A stretch of DNA of 64,000 bases from Chelonoidis abingdonii (Eukaryota > Chordata > Testudines > Testudinidae), in contig NC_133770.1 of the NCBI RefSeq assembly GCF_003597395.2, forward strand, positions 90,015,641-90,079,640, in the 5' to 3' direction. Below the pieces are notes generated by a model. That model did not search any database, was not told the origin of the DNA, and saw nothing but the letters and a program-made list of their open reading frames with translations. A program made the position numbers and the translations under genes. Positions 48,745 through 59,793 of this stretch are shown one piece after another. Position 1 is the stretch's first letter, and every line of letters starts with the position of its first letter.

Positions 48745-49365
48745 TGTTTGTCATGTGTAGGATTCTGTGACTTCCTGTGACCTCCGTGACTTCTGCAGCA
48801 GCCAGTAAGGCTGACCCTGGGGCTGCCGAGCAGCTGGGGGGGCCAGTTGCTCAGGCAGCCCTAGGGTCAGCTACGCTGACCACTGTTGGAGTGGCTCTGC
48901 AGCCAGCCACTTGGGTGGCCACGCAGTCAGCTGCACCAGCCGCTGCTGGAGCAGGCTCGGTCCTGGGGCCAGCTGCGCTGATCGTTGCTCTGACAGCCTC
49001 AGGCAGCTGGCCACAGGGACTGCCCGAGCAGCAGCCAATGCGGCTGGCCCCAGGGACTGCCTGAGCAGCAGTCCTGGATGCAGCAGGAGCAGCCGCAGTT
49101 TGGTGGCTCTTAGAAGTGGTCCTGGGGCAGCCAGAGCAGCAGCTAGTCCCGGGTCTCCCTCCCACAGGGGCAGCCAGAGTGGCAACAGGACCCCCGGGGC
49201 TCCCACCCCTACCACACAGCCCCCTCCCCCCTGAAGATTCAATCAAGGGCATTTATGGTATAAGTCATGGACAGGTCACGGTCTGTGACTTTTTTTGTTG
49301 CTTGCCCCAACCAGTCCACAACTTTTACTAAAAATACCCATGACTAAATCATAGCCTTAACTATG
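48745..49365. repeat. GC-rich interspersed repeat
   Basis: A sharp island of GC- and CAGC-rich sequence built of loosely repeated GGCAGC/CAGCTG words (48785-49225). It begins with 'gtgacttctgcagcagcc' and ends in 'gtcatggacaggtcacgg' and 'aaaatacccatgactaaatc'. This arrangement recurs in turtle DNA. Four overlapping Ala/Pro-rich frames of 95-133 codons on both strands follow from composition. Confidence 0.6.
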
Positions 49366-50308
49366 TGTCATTGTTTCCCATTGAAAAGCTGCCATCAAAG
49401 TAATACAGTATGCCTTCAGATGATGATAAGATGTGTCTATTGATATTTTCCATTAACTTCTGAGGGGCCAGATTCCTTTCACATAGTATGTCACCCCTGG
49501 CAAGTGACAGAATCTGAGCAACTCTTGGATTTTGGGGATCTACACCAGAAAGTCCTTAGTTTTGGAATACTTCTCACTTATGCCTCATTTCTCATTAATG
49601 GGACAGCATATGTTGACTATAGTGCAATTCGAATGTCCTGTAGATAAAACAGAATAACTTCACAGCACTGCAAGTAATAATTCTTCACAAAGAGGGAATA
49701 CTCTGGTTGAGAATGTCTTACGTATATTGTTTTTAATTTAAGTTTTATATAAGCGATTTTTACATTTACTATAAACTGACAATCAGGCTATGATTTTTTT
49801 CAGAACTGTTAGGAACTCCTTAGTTAAAAAGAAAAAACACAAAATTCTAAGGTGTGTTGGGTTGGTTTTTTTTTTTTTATTGTACCATGCTATTCAATTT
49901 CCCTCTCCTCCCCCCGTGTTCATCCATTAACACATAGATAATGAGCTCATTGCGTTGCTGCAGAATACACTTATCACTGGGATTCATTATTCTGTCAGGG
50001 CAAGGCTATTTTTAGCTCAGACTCCAGCTGGCAACTGAAAAGAAACAGAATAAAGGAAATTGTCTCAGGTGCTATTAGTGCTCCCTTGCCCCATGCAGTG
50101 TCTAATGTTCAACACGGAGTGCGCTGGAGTGCACGACTCTGAAATTAATTTCCTAGACTGAGAAACAATATTCCAGTTTGGCTTGTTCTTGAAACAAATA
50201 TGTGCCACCTGGTTTGAGGGAAGCAATTTAAAGTTAATAGAGAAGCGTAGGAAAAACTGGAAATAGAAAGTGGACTGGATTGCTGAGTGAATTTACTATA
50301 TTGAGTGT
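49366..50308. other. No gene seen
   Basis: AT-rich. 49940-50040 is unusually complex and repeat-free, and might be conserved non-coding DNA, but this cannot be tested here. Confidence 0.35.
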
Positions 50309-50313
50309 ACATA

Positions 50314-51311
50314 TGTGGTAATCTAGCCTCCCAGTCCCAGACCTGAACTTTAGCGTCCACAATCTGGTCCTGTCCCAAATCTGGACTTTTGCGTCCAAAA
50401 GTCTGGGGGCTTACCTGAAACTCCCCCAAGCTCACTACCAGCTTGGGTATTTGGGCTGCCACCAGGTCAGGTAGGTAATTTACTTTAGGGGGCCTGACCT
50501 CCCCCTTTCCTCTCTCTGGTGTCCCCAACCCTCCCTGGGTGGGACCTCCAGATTCCAAATCCCTTGGATGCTAAAAGCAGGGGAAAAAATCCCTTCTCCC
50601 CTCCTTCCCCGCCTTGCACAGAAACCGGTTTCTCTACTTCCCAAGCGATAAGCGTTCTCTACCCTCAGGACAATTGAGATGCAAAATGCCACCAGCTTGG
50701 CTTTGCCTTCCCCCGTGTCTGCTCTCGTAGCAGTAACAGGAAAAAAACTTCAACCACAAGAGAACAGAGATGATTCTTTGTCTCTTGCCCCGTAGCCTGC
50801 TCCTTCCCTGAAAGCAATAGGAAAATAGCTCACAGCCTGGCTTTTCCCTTCCCTTTGCCTCCCTAGGAAAAGAAACTTCCACACGTTTTAAAAGAAAAAG
50901 TTTATATAAAAATAGAAAGAAAATATAAAACAATAATCTTGCATTAAGAAACTCAATACAGGCTCTTGCTTATAAGAAGATATGAAAAAACAGTCTGATT
51001 TAAAGATAGCCCAATTAAACCAGTCCAACAAATCAACATACAGGTAAATACACCACAAAGATCATCATAGCCGAATTACTTTGCGTTCCCTGGGTACTTA
51101 CAGATGTTTAGAAGAAACTTTAAGATAAGATGGAGTTAGGAGGAAACCTTGTTTACTCACAGCTGAGCAAACAACAAAGACCCCTGGTATACAAATTCCC
51201 GCCCCTGACTTTAAACAATCCAGTTCTCTGATTGGTCCTCTGGTCAGGTGTTTGGTTACCCTTTCCAGGTAAAAGAAACTTAACCCTTACCTTACCTATC
51301 TAGTTATGACA
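50314..51311 (-). mobile_element. Solo LTR of an endogenous retrovirus-like element
   Basis: On the minus strand it starts TGTCATAACTAGATAGG (from 51311) and ends GATTACCACA (at 50314). ACATA occurs on both sides (50309-50313 and 51312-51316), a perfect 5-bp target duplication. The length of 998 bp is normal for an LTR. A TTTATATAAA box at 50901-50910 could be the TATA element. No gag/pol/env sequence adjoins it, so the internal part was lost by LTR-LTR recombination. Minus-strand frames up to 137 codons inside it are not genes. Confidence 0.9.
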
Positions 51312-51316
51312 ACATA

Positions 51317-54005
51317 GTATTAGATGTACTGAGCTGAAGCTAACATCATGCTGCTGTTGCCACATGGTTGGAAGATGTTCGTCTAGAAACTGGTGCTATG
51401 AAGTGCCAGCTGAATTTTACTTTTCACTAGCCCATACCTTATTTTTATTTCTTGTCAGTATCTGAGAAGGGATTTAAATAAGATTGAAAACTTGTTAAGA
51501 ATTCACATCAGCAATTTTTTAATGGCTCTCACACTAATATTTGAGCGCCCAAGGGATCATATTTTTAGAAGGAAGTATTTTAAATTTATGAACAGCTTCC
51601 TGGCCCATCTCTGTAGGGCTGAGATTCAAATGTGCGTAGCGCAGGGATAGCAGTATCTAACAGTATAAAACCTCTATGGTACTATGCGTTGCGGCAGAGA
51701 TCACTTAAATAAATCCAACTCAAGTCAGTAGTTGAAATTTGCTGCCATATGCCTGACTGTTGACTTGGCTTTAAGGAAGTGAGTTTGAGGATCTTAACTG
51801 TGCTCCCAGTATACAGGTTGCTGTATCTCAAAAGCCAGCATTGATGGTTTCAGAAGAGAGGCAGGGGGCTGAATGGGCAGGGAGCCTGAACTACCTCTTC
51901 AACCCAAGAAGCCCTCCTTGGTCTGGATTTAGGTGCATGTGTTGGAGAATATGGTCAGTCTTGGGCTGCTTGTTTCTTCCTGTGACTTGCGCCTCCTGCT
52001 TCCTTTGAAATCAATAAGAGCAGGACTGCACATTCTAGAGCTAAATACTGTAGTTCTGGAATGATCATTCTGGTCCATTTTGCAAGCACAAAAAGTTAAA
52101 TAATTTTTAACATTTTTCCCTCTAAAATAATATCAACAAACGCCTTCTTTCTGCTGAATGTAATCCACTTGCATAATTCTCAGGTGTATATAAAAACTTC
52201 ACAATTTTACTATAGCCAAATCAATTTTGGAAGAATGTTTTACAAACAAAAATACCCTGGGATTATTTAGCACAGGATCAGGCATATCAAATTTAATTTC
52301 TTGCTGGCAAAATTCATTTCAACTCCTTAAAACCTAAGTAATAAGGCTTTATGTAGATAAAGAGGGAAGAATTGGAAGGGAATATCTGCCCGAAACTGGA
52401 AGCTTAGAGGCAAGGGTGTATCTCAGCGATCCAGCAGTTGCGACTCTGTTCTGTGGGTTTGGCTAGTGGCCACAGCCTCTCTGTACCCATGGCACATGAT
52501 GCTAGGGGTCACAGTGGTCCACAAAATATTAGGTCCTGAGGCCTCTCCTAATAGCTTATTGGTGCAAGGACCATGTTTTCCTTACATGTATATGCATAGT
52601 GCCTATTCCAAGAGGTACCAGTCCCTGCCTGACTGCAGCCTATAGGCACTACCACAATAGAAATAGGTTAGTAATGCTGACTCCCACACCAGTATCTGGG
52701 GGGCCAGCATGAAGTTCCTCTCCACTCCTGTACATTAAAGACTAGACAGCAGTGATTAGAAGCCCTTCCCTACTGATATTTTATTGGCAAACCTTCCTTT
52801 CCCATAAACCTTCACAATAATACTTAAGCAGCACTTAAGATATTTGCTTTCGGGTGAAATTCACTCTGAATATATAGGCTATGCAGGTGCTTAGATGTCA
52901 GTGATGAGATCCACATAAATAATTTGGTTGTATGCTTCATCTATTAATCAACTATAGAAAACACGTCTCTGCGAAGAAAACTTTATGCCAATTTATAAAC
53001 GGCAAACTATTCATTGAGAGAGAGTCTCTATATAAAACTTAACACTGTGCTGCTGGGAGTCATGACACATATGAAATTTAAAAAATTAATTATTAGGGAG
53101 GAAAAAAGTAACTGCAAATTATCTCAGAAAATTATATCCTCACTAAGATCCTTTGTAAAGGGTATTGCCAACAGTTGTAAATTGATTTGAATTAAATCGA
53201 ACTCTCTGCTTTGCCTCAGGCCTCATTACTTCCAAACAAGTCTAAAATGACTATAATATTTTCCATTATATCCTTAATTAAGCATCACAGGACAAAGAAC
53301 AAAGATGCGTAGCAAACAGAGAACATCTTTTGTGTGAGTTGTGGGGGAGGGATTTGTTTTGGATGACATCTTTCATTGTTCTGGGCCAGCACTACGGAGA
53401 AAACCTTTTCAATATTTTTAAGTGATAACTTTAATCAAATTATGTTATGAACCTATGGCTGGATAACGGCCCAACTCTGAGGGGGAACACCAAGGCACTT
53501 ATCAAAAATAAACTTTTAAGATAGACAGCCATAACATCTTTTCAGAGGTAAATATAATGTGGTCACAATATTTAAATCCATTATCCTCATTCCTATAGTT
53601 CCAAATAATTGGATTTAAATAATAGACAATATAATAGAGATGAACCAGCAGTCTTTCTTTTCTGTTAAGCTACTGGATATCTTATTTGGTAGCATTCAGC
53701 GAGGGAAAAATGAATTTAAAAAAGATAATTTAAAAAACATAAAAAAGTAGAAGATCAAACCAACTAACTAACAAACCATGAGGTAAATTGATTGGCTAAG
53801 AAAATAGCCATTTCATTGAGCCACTTGGAAGCTAGTTAATTAATAAAAATATGTCAAATTATATTAAGCTAAGAATAAGCTAGCTTCCAATTAAGTCTAA
53901 ATGCAATATTATTCACTGTAGCTTTTCAAAATGTCTCCTCTAAATAATTCTGGCTACTCTTTCAACAATTTGATATGTTGTTGTGATTGTTATTTGTATT
54001 ACAGG
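51317..54005. other. Unique-looking AT-rich DNA, no gene
   Basis: About 2.7 kb nearly free of recognised repeats. 53100-53300 has complex AT-rich sequence such as 'ctccttaattaagcatcac'-like words and no repeat signature. No exon recognised. Confidence 0.4.
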
Positions 54006-54009
54006 AGCA

Positions 54010-54175
54010 CTAAGAGATCCCAATCTAGTTGGCTCCCCATTGTGTCAGGTGTTGTATATCTGCATAACAAAAGACAGTCCCTGTCCTCAGGAGCTTTTGT
54101 CAGAAACACAGACAAAGAATGGAAGAAAGGAACAATTATCCCCATCCCTGAGGCAGAGAGACTAAGGCCCAGATC
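54010..54175 (-). repeat. MIR-like SINE, reverse orientation
   Basis: 'agacagtccctgtcctcagg', 'agacaaagaatggaagaaag', 'attatccccatccctgaggc' is the antisense order of the same SINE tail and core seen at 27 kb. Confidence 0.75.
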
Positions 54176-54285
54176 CTGCAGTTGATACCATGCAGGGAGG
54201 CTGTTTTGCTTTCACAGAGCTCCACTGATTCCTGGTGGTACACAGTCTGGTGGTACATAATAATGATGGTGGGACTGAAATCTCA

Positions 54286-54558
54286 GGGTATGGCTACACT
54301 CAAAACTTCAAAGCACTGCCGCAGGAGCGCTGCCACGGCAGCGCTTTGAACTGTGAGTATAGTCTCTCCCAGCGCTGCATGTACTCCACCTTCTTATGGG
54401 GTTTGACTTGCAGCGCTGGGAGCCGCGCTTCCAGCGCTGCAGCACTGTTTACACTGGCACTTTACAGCGCTGTATCTTGTAGCGCTCAGGGGGGTATTTT
54501 TTTCACACCCCTGAGCGAGAAAGTTGCAGCGCTGTAAAGTGCCAGTGTAACCAAGGCC
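54286..54558. repeat. Harbinger-type MITE with AGCGCTG motifs, TCA flanks
   Basis: Left end GGGTATGGCTACACTCA; right end reverse-complements to GGCCTTGGTTACACTGG. TCA flanks both sides (54283-54285 and 54559-54561). 273 bp. Many copies of AGCGCTG/AGCGCTTTG, and a small 'caggggggt...acccctg' palindrome. The motif is the one repeated near the ends of El-1. Confidence 0.88.
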
Positions 54559-54659
54559 TCAAGTCAGCTGTCTGACTGACATAACTGTGCAAGAATATGA
54601 CCCTAGTGTAGATGCAGTTATATGGACAACAGTGATCTTTTACTACTGTAACTTGTTTG

Positions 54660-55070
54660 TAGAGCTGGGCAAGAACTGTTTTTTTCCATCTCGTGAAAAT
54701 TTTCAATATATTGGGAAATTTTCTCATCTTGAATATTTTCACAAACCAAAACTTTGAAAAAAATTATTGGGCGGGGGGGAAGGTTAAACAATCAATTGCA
54801 ATCATTTTTTTTATTTTTTAAAATTGTACTATAGTTTTTAAAGCTTTTACTATAATTGGCTTAAATTTCAAAACTAAAAGTAATTTTGTACCTGAAAACT
54901 GGAATTTTTTATTTCAAAAACATCAACATGAAACATTTAAATGATTTCTAAACTTTTATTTTTTTCTCAAAAAGATTGAGCTGAAAAAATTTCCCATGAA
55001 CAGTTTTGGTTTGACAAATCAGCATGTGCTGATTGAAAAAAGTTTCATCACAAAATTTCTGGACAGCTTT
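54660..55070. repeat. AT-rich dispersed repeat
   Basis: Begins 'gagctgggcaagaactg', with runs such as 'cgtgaaaattttcaatat' and 'aaaaaatttcccatgaacag', and ends near 'tttctggacagctt'. Similar to 1180-1460, 32.3 kb and 33.9 kb. Class unknown. Confidence 0.55.
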
Positions 55071-55139
55071 TCTTGTTTATGTGAGGGGTGGGGAGGCTGG
55101 AATAAGGTTTACCCACTACTGTGTACCTTAGCTGCTATA

Positions 55140-55188
55140 GGCTATATTTGTACCAGGAGCGCTTTGCCAGTATAGACCTGGCCTAAGT
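55140..55188. repeat. MITE right-end fragment
   Basis: 'ggagcgctttgccagtatag' followed by 'acctggcctaa' matches the right end of a Harbinger-type MITE with a TAA flank. The left part is missing. Confidence 0.5.
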
Positions 55189-55189
55189 G

Positions 55190-55290
55190 TCACATAGGAA
55201 ATCTGTTTCTGAGTTGAGTATTGAATCCAGATCTCCTGAGTCCTAGTCCAGCATATTAACCACAAGCCCATCCTCTTGCTCTCTCTGCTT
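55190..55290 (-). repeat. SINE head fragment, reverse orientation
   Basis: 'attgaatccagatctcctga', 'gtcctagtccagcatattaa', 'ccacaagcccatcctc' is the antisense of a tRNA-derived SINE head. Confidence 0.7.
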
Positions 55291-57306
55291 TATATAATAT
55301 TGTACTTATGCTTTTCAAGATTTGAAAGTGAGAGAATTTAAAATCAAATTTATTCCCTTTCTTTCTGATTTTAGAATGTAACTGAAAATGTGAAAATACA
55401 AACATAGTAGAAGGGGGTGTGGGGGTGACCCATCATTTGCTATGCAGGAATGCGAGAGAATCATTTGGAAACCCATGAGCATCCTTTGAAAGAAAGATCA
55501 GGAGTTTTGAAGGGCACTGGTGTAGCACTTATTGGGATACAAGGATCTCTTTGGAATAATTCAAGATCAAGATAAAGAATTTGGGATTGCCAAGAAAAAT
55601 CACATATGCAGGAAACCCATGGGCAATTTCCTCTGCTACTTAGCATTTCAAATATAGCTTTTTAAAAGTAAGTAGAAATAGTGCTGGATCAGTCAATGAA
55701 AAAATATTCAATGGCCTACACTACTTAAGGGTAGAAATCCATTGTTTATTATACCCACAAGGATTTCAACAATTGCTAATGCACGAATTTCTTTCCAAAC
55801 TATTACTTCCCATTAGTGCAAGTAGAACATTGCTGATTACTTATAAAACCAACATTCCTTATTTCCACCCCACCTGCTCCGAGGGAAGTACTCAGGTGGC
55901 ACAAAGCAGCCAAAAAGCTGGCAAATTCAGATATGCGAGGACTCCCTTGAGGGGCATCCTCAAGTCAGGAAGAGCTATTTTAGTGGCTTCTATACTATCA
56001 TTCCATGCCAACTTGAGGCCAAGAGGACATGTTGGGTGAGAAAGGGCATGGCAAAGCCTTCATTTGTGTTGATCTCTGATTGTCAGGATTGACCACTGGC
56101 AACCAGAAGACTGAGTAGCTTTTAGATAGCTCTAACTTGTACCAGGGAAAGAGCAAGTGATGGCAACTCTGAAACTGGGAGAACAGCTCAGCCTATCTTG
56201 TTTGGCAAATATGACTCCTGTTTTGCAAATATTTAAGATGCATGAATAATTCCTGCAAATGTACCATCTCTTTTTGGTCCAGGAATATTCTACTTTATTT
56301 TTCATTTATTTTTATTCAAAAATTTGACTGAATTTCTGCAAATAATTGTATTGTGGATTAGCCAGCAGCTCACCATGTAGATTATCTAAAACTCAAATGT
56401 TGTTGGTTAGTTTTCATTGGACTCAAGGGTCATATGGTAATTTTTCATTTCTTAATCAGATGAACATGACTCTGAGGAGACCTGATCCAAAACCCACTGA
56501 AGTCAGTGGGAAGATACTCATTGACTTCAGTGGGCTTTTGGACCAGGCCCAGAACAAGGTTTCTGGCTTAAGTACTTGCAATACAAGTTTAAAATTGATT
56601 TTCTTTAATATTTGCTTAAAATTAATTAATTCTGAAAGTGTTCTTGCCAGTCACTTGCTGGAATAATAACGGAAAATGAACACCAAAGGAGCATGAATGT
56701 AGCCAAAGTGAACTCAGTTTTTTTATTTCAGTGACTATTCCAGGAAACTATGAGGTATTCTTCTAGCTGTAATATGTAAGCATTTTCTTCTGAGTGTTCA
56801 GAATATGATTAGTGAGTATAGTGTTGTTAACTTTATGTTTTAACCAATTTGTGCACTGTGATTGTGTTTAAGTAAATAATTGGAGGAAACTGGAAAAAAA
56901 CTAAGATTATACTTGTCTGTCTTTTTTAGAAAGTTTTTTTTTCTCCAATTACCCCCATTTATTCACAGAAACACTTCTGCACTATCTCTTTCTGATTCCT
57001 CAACATAAAATGAGCAGGTCGGTTTTGTTTTTCTCTTTAAACATAGCCATGGTTTCATCCCCTTTTCTTCTTTTTTGAATGATGGTCAGAGATTGATTAC
57101 ATTTTTAAAGATCACATTCTCTCCTGAAGAACTGTGTCCACAATACATTGTTTTGATCTAGTACAATAAAGAAGAATTCTTTGTTTAGACTACTATATTT
57201 GAAGTCAGAATAAAATGATCTTTAAAGAAAGCTTTGTTTATACATACAACTGTTGCACACAGGCCAAAGTTACCATAGGGTCAGTGGTTGTTCCACTGTA
57301 GTTTAT
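55291..57306. other. No gene; small palindromic repeat
   Basis: 56480-56545 is a short inverted repeat ('gatccaaaacccactgaag' against 'cttcagtgggcttttggacc'), typical of an old dispersed repeat. The 106-codon frame crossing it is not a gene. Confidence 0.5.
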
Positions 57307-57707
57307 TGAGGGTATGGCTACACTTGCGAGTTAGAGCTCATTAAAACAGCCCAGTGCGCTCTAACTCCATGCTGGCCAGGCACATAGAGTGCTCTGACTC
57401 CGCAGCTAGAGCACTCCTGGTACTCCATCTCAGCAAGTGGAATAACATTTAATGTGCCCCCGCTGGAGTGCCATAGTGCCCTGGTGGATGCCCTGGTCTG
57501 TTAATGCGCTCTGATTGGCCTCCAGAAGTGTCCCACAACGCCTGTTCTAGCCACTCTGGTCATCAGTTTGAAATCTACTGCCCTTCCCTCAGGTGACCAA
57601 CTATCAGATCTGCCCCTTATATTCTCTGGGAATTTTGAAACTCCCCTTCCTGTTTGCTCAGCTGTCAGTGAATCTTTCTAGGTGACCATGCTTCCACACA
57701 CCTGGCA

Positions 57708-58114
57708 ATCCCCAATATGGAGCAATAGAGCGGTGCTGGACCTCATCAGTGTTTGGTGGGAGGAAGCTGTCTAGTCCCAGCTGCACTCCAGCCGTAGGAA
57801 TTACGATACCTTTGGGCAGATAGCAAGGGACTTGCCTGGTGGAAAGGAGCCATGACCGGGATGCACTACAGTACAGGGTTAAAGTGAAGGAGCTGAGGAA
57901 TACCTACCGCAAAGCCCACAAGGCAAACCGCTGCTCTGGTGCTTCCCCTGCAACCTGCCATTTCTACAAAGAGCTGGATGCGACATTTGGGGACGGTCCC
58001 ACCTGTACTCCAAAGACCACCATGGACACTTCAGAGTCCAGTTCAACAAGGCAGGAGGAGGAGAAAAGTGGGAGCAAGGATGCTGAGGCGGAGGAAGTGG
58101 CTTTTATTTTGTGA
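57708..58114 (+). pseudogene. Myb/SANT-like protein, N-terminal remnant (El-2)
   Basis: Reads NRAVLDLISVWWEEAV then a stop, HSSRRNYDTFGQIARDL, a frameshift, then HDRDALQYRVKVKELRNTY, CHFYKELDATFG and an acidic tail (TRQEEEKSGSKDAEAEE) to a stop at 58114. This is the complete Myb/SANT-like DNA-binding domain in order, with one stop and one frameshift. It helps define the parts lost in El-1. Confidence 0.82.
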
Positions 58115-58170
58115 CGGAAGTTACCTGGTGTGAGCTCTTGGGGAGAGGAGGGTTAGGGCTGCATGCATGC

Positions 58171-58305
58171 CTAGATGCAGAAGAGAGCATTGATGCGGTC
58201 TTTCACATCACGGTAATCGGCCTCAGTGATCTCTTCAAAGGTCTCAGCCAGAACTTGGGCAATGCGCTTATGCGGGTTCTTGGGAGAGCCACTGTGGTCC
58301 TTGTC
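58171..58305 (-). CDS. Conserved antisense reading frame (El-2 copy)
   Basis: Uninterrupted minus-strand frame reading DKDHSGSPKNPHKRIAQ, then AETFEEITEADYRDVKDRIN, then five residues and TAG. Same end and stop as in El-1 (15787). The first 17 residues stay in frame here, whereas El-1 has a frameshift. Product unknown; it lies antisense to the Myb gene. Confidence 0.4.
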   Translation of the reverse strand, partial: DKDHSGSPKNPHKRIAQVLAETFEEITEADYRDVKDRINALFCI

Positions 58306-58415
58306 CCAGTCAGGCTAACATGTCCGCACCCCTGTGCCATGAGGGGCGGGGAGACGATTGCTGCATATGGGCCAGGGTGGAAACCGCATTGTAGTAGAAG
58401 ACTCTCTCTTGCTTA

Positions 58416-58652
58416 CAGTGCTTCTATATCCTGGGAAATTTCCCAAAATCTGGGAATTTGTGAGTAAAATGTTTTGAATGAAAATTCCCAGTTTCCCAAG
58501 TTGAAACATTTTACTCACAAATTCCCAGATTTTGGGAAATTTCCCAGGATATAGAAGCACTATAAAAACCTTCATCTGGGAATTTTTCACCAGATTTGGG
58601 AAATTTTTACCACTAGGTTGGGAAAAGTTGGCATCACAATATAGAAGCACTG
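58416..58652. repeat. MITE-like insertion with CAGTGCTTCTATAT ends
   Basis: The block begins CAGTGCTTCTATAT and ends ATATAGAAGCACTG, perfect 14-bp inverted ends. The interior is built from TGGGAAATTT-like words. TA precedes the left end and occurs one base beyond the right end, so a Tc1/mariner-type TA target is possible but not proven. It replaces the El-2 segment equivalent to El-1 about 16047-16758. Confidence 0.7.
58417..58561. repeat. Perfect 58-bp inverted repeat, 29-bp loop
   Basis: Arms 58417-58474 and 58504-58561 are exact reverse complements, with loop 58475-58503. It lies at the left of the MITE-like block and shares its end sequence, so it probably arose from an inverted partial duplication of that element. 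Confidence 0.95.
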
Positions 58653-58952
58653 GTAGCCATGCAAGTGGAGCACTACTGCATCGCCCGGCCCCCACAGTCC
58701 TTCTTCCAAAATTCTTTCCCTTGTTCCTCCATGTCACCTCCAACCCACTTTCCCCAACATCTGGGTTCTTATTGCCACCAGCTGCCTCCAACACCTGTAG
58801 CTTCACCACCCAGCCTTGAAAACTACTACCATTACCCACTGTCCTCAACCCCCATCACCATGCAATATAGCCAGCCTGAAGTGCAGCACTCATTGCATGG
58901 CACTCCAGGCAGAAAGGCTGAGTATGATAACAGGATGTACACAAATCTGTGA
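58653..58952 (+). pseudogene. Myb/SANT-like protein, C-terminal tail (El-2)
   Basis: Pro/Ser/His-rich tail matching El-1 16765-17034: FFQNSFPCSSMSPPTHFPQH, LPPTPVASPPSLENYYHYPL and an end at MYTNL plus stop (58952). The upstream coiled-coil region is missing, lost at the MITE-like block. AATAAG at 59016-59021 takes the place of El-1's AATAAA. Confidence 0.75.
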
Positions 58953-59047
58953 TTGTTTTGTTCCTCGCCCCACCCCCTTGCCCTTTCTGTTTCCCAAGCA
59001 GTTGTGTCTCTTTTCAATAAGTGGATTTTTTGGCTTTGAAAACATTC

Positions 59048-59053
59048 TTTATT
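59048..59053 (-). terminator. AATAAA polyadenylation signal, transposase (El-2)
   Basis: TTTATT on +, in the same context as 17148-17153 of El-1. It faces the plus-strand AATAAG at 59016 about 30 bases away. Confidence 0.6.
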
Positions 59054-59158
59054 ATTTCATACAGTAAAAGATACCTTAGCCCAGGAAAGCAACAGGCCCT
59101 GCAAGTCCGCATAGCAAACACAGATTTCTGCTAACATTGGAACCGCTGCACTTCACGC

Positions 59159-59793
59159 TTATGCAGGGCACCAGACATTACTGGGGGCTTTCAGCCTCAA
59201 ATTGCTCCTTAATCCTTGCAGCCCCATGCTGAACCCCTCTAATAGCCCTGCTCTCTGGCTGTTCAAATTCAGCCTCCAGGTGTTGAACCTCCGAGATCCA
59301 TGCCTGAGGGAAGCTTTCACCCTTCCCTTTACAAATGTTAGGGATATAACCGTGGGGATGCTGTCATCAGCCAGATCCAGCTTCCCATGCAGAGAGTGCC
59401 AGCAGCCCTTTAAATGGCCAAAAGCACACTCCACAGTCATTTTGCATCAGCTAAGTCTGTTGTTGAACCTCTCCTTGCTGTTGTCAAGGCTCCCTGTGTA
59501 GGGTTTCATGTGCCATGGCATTAAAAGGGTAAGCAGGGTCTCCAAGGATCACAATGGGCATTTCGATTTCACCTATGATGATCTTCTGATCTAGCAAAAA
59601 AAGTCCCAGCTTGCAGCTTCCTGAACAGGCCAGTGTTCCAAAAGATGCATGCATCATGCATCTTTTTGGGCTAGCCTGCGTTCATGTCAATGAAACACCC
59701 ACGATGATCAACAGGCACCTGGAGAACCATAGAGAAATAGCCCTTCCGATTAATGTACTCAGAGGCTAGGTAGGCTAGTGCCAGAATTGGAAT
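59159..59793 (-). pseudogene. HARBI1-like transposase, second half (El-2)
   Basis: The minus strand after the LTR resumes with EYINRKGYFSMVLQVPVDHR and CFIDMNAG (second catalytic Asp region), a stop, then KMHDACIFWNTGLFRKLQ, frameshifts, and an open 93-codon segment beginning MTVECAFGHLKG with the catalytic Glu. It carries the motifs that El-1 has lost. Not functional. Confidence 0.88.

Noticed and set aside
48777..49252. Ala/Gly/Pro-rich frames of 95-133 codons on both strands
   Set aside because: Four overlapping frames on opposite strands come from GC-rich low-complexity repeat sequence, not from coding selection.
50145..50933. Minus-strand frames of 99-137 codons near 50.5 kb
   Set aside because: They fall largely within the 998-bp solo LTR and show no retroviral or host protein motif.
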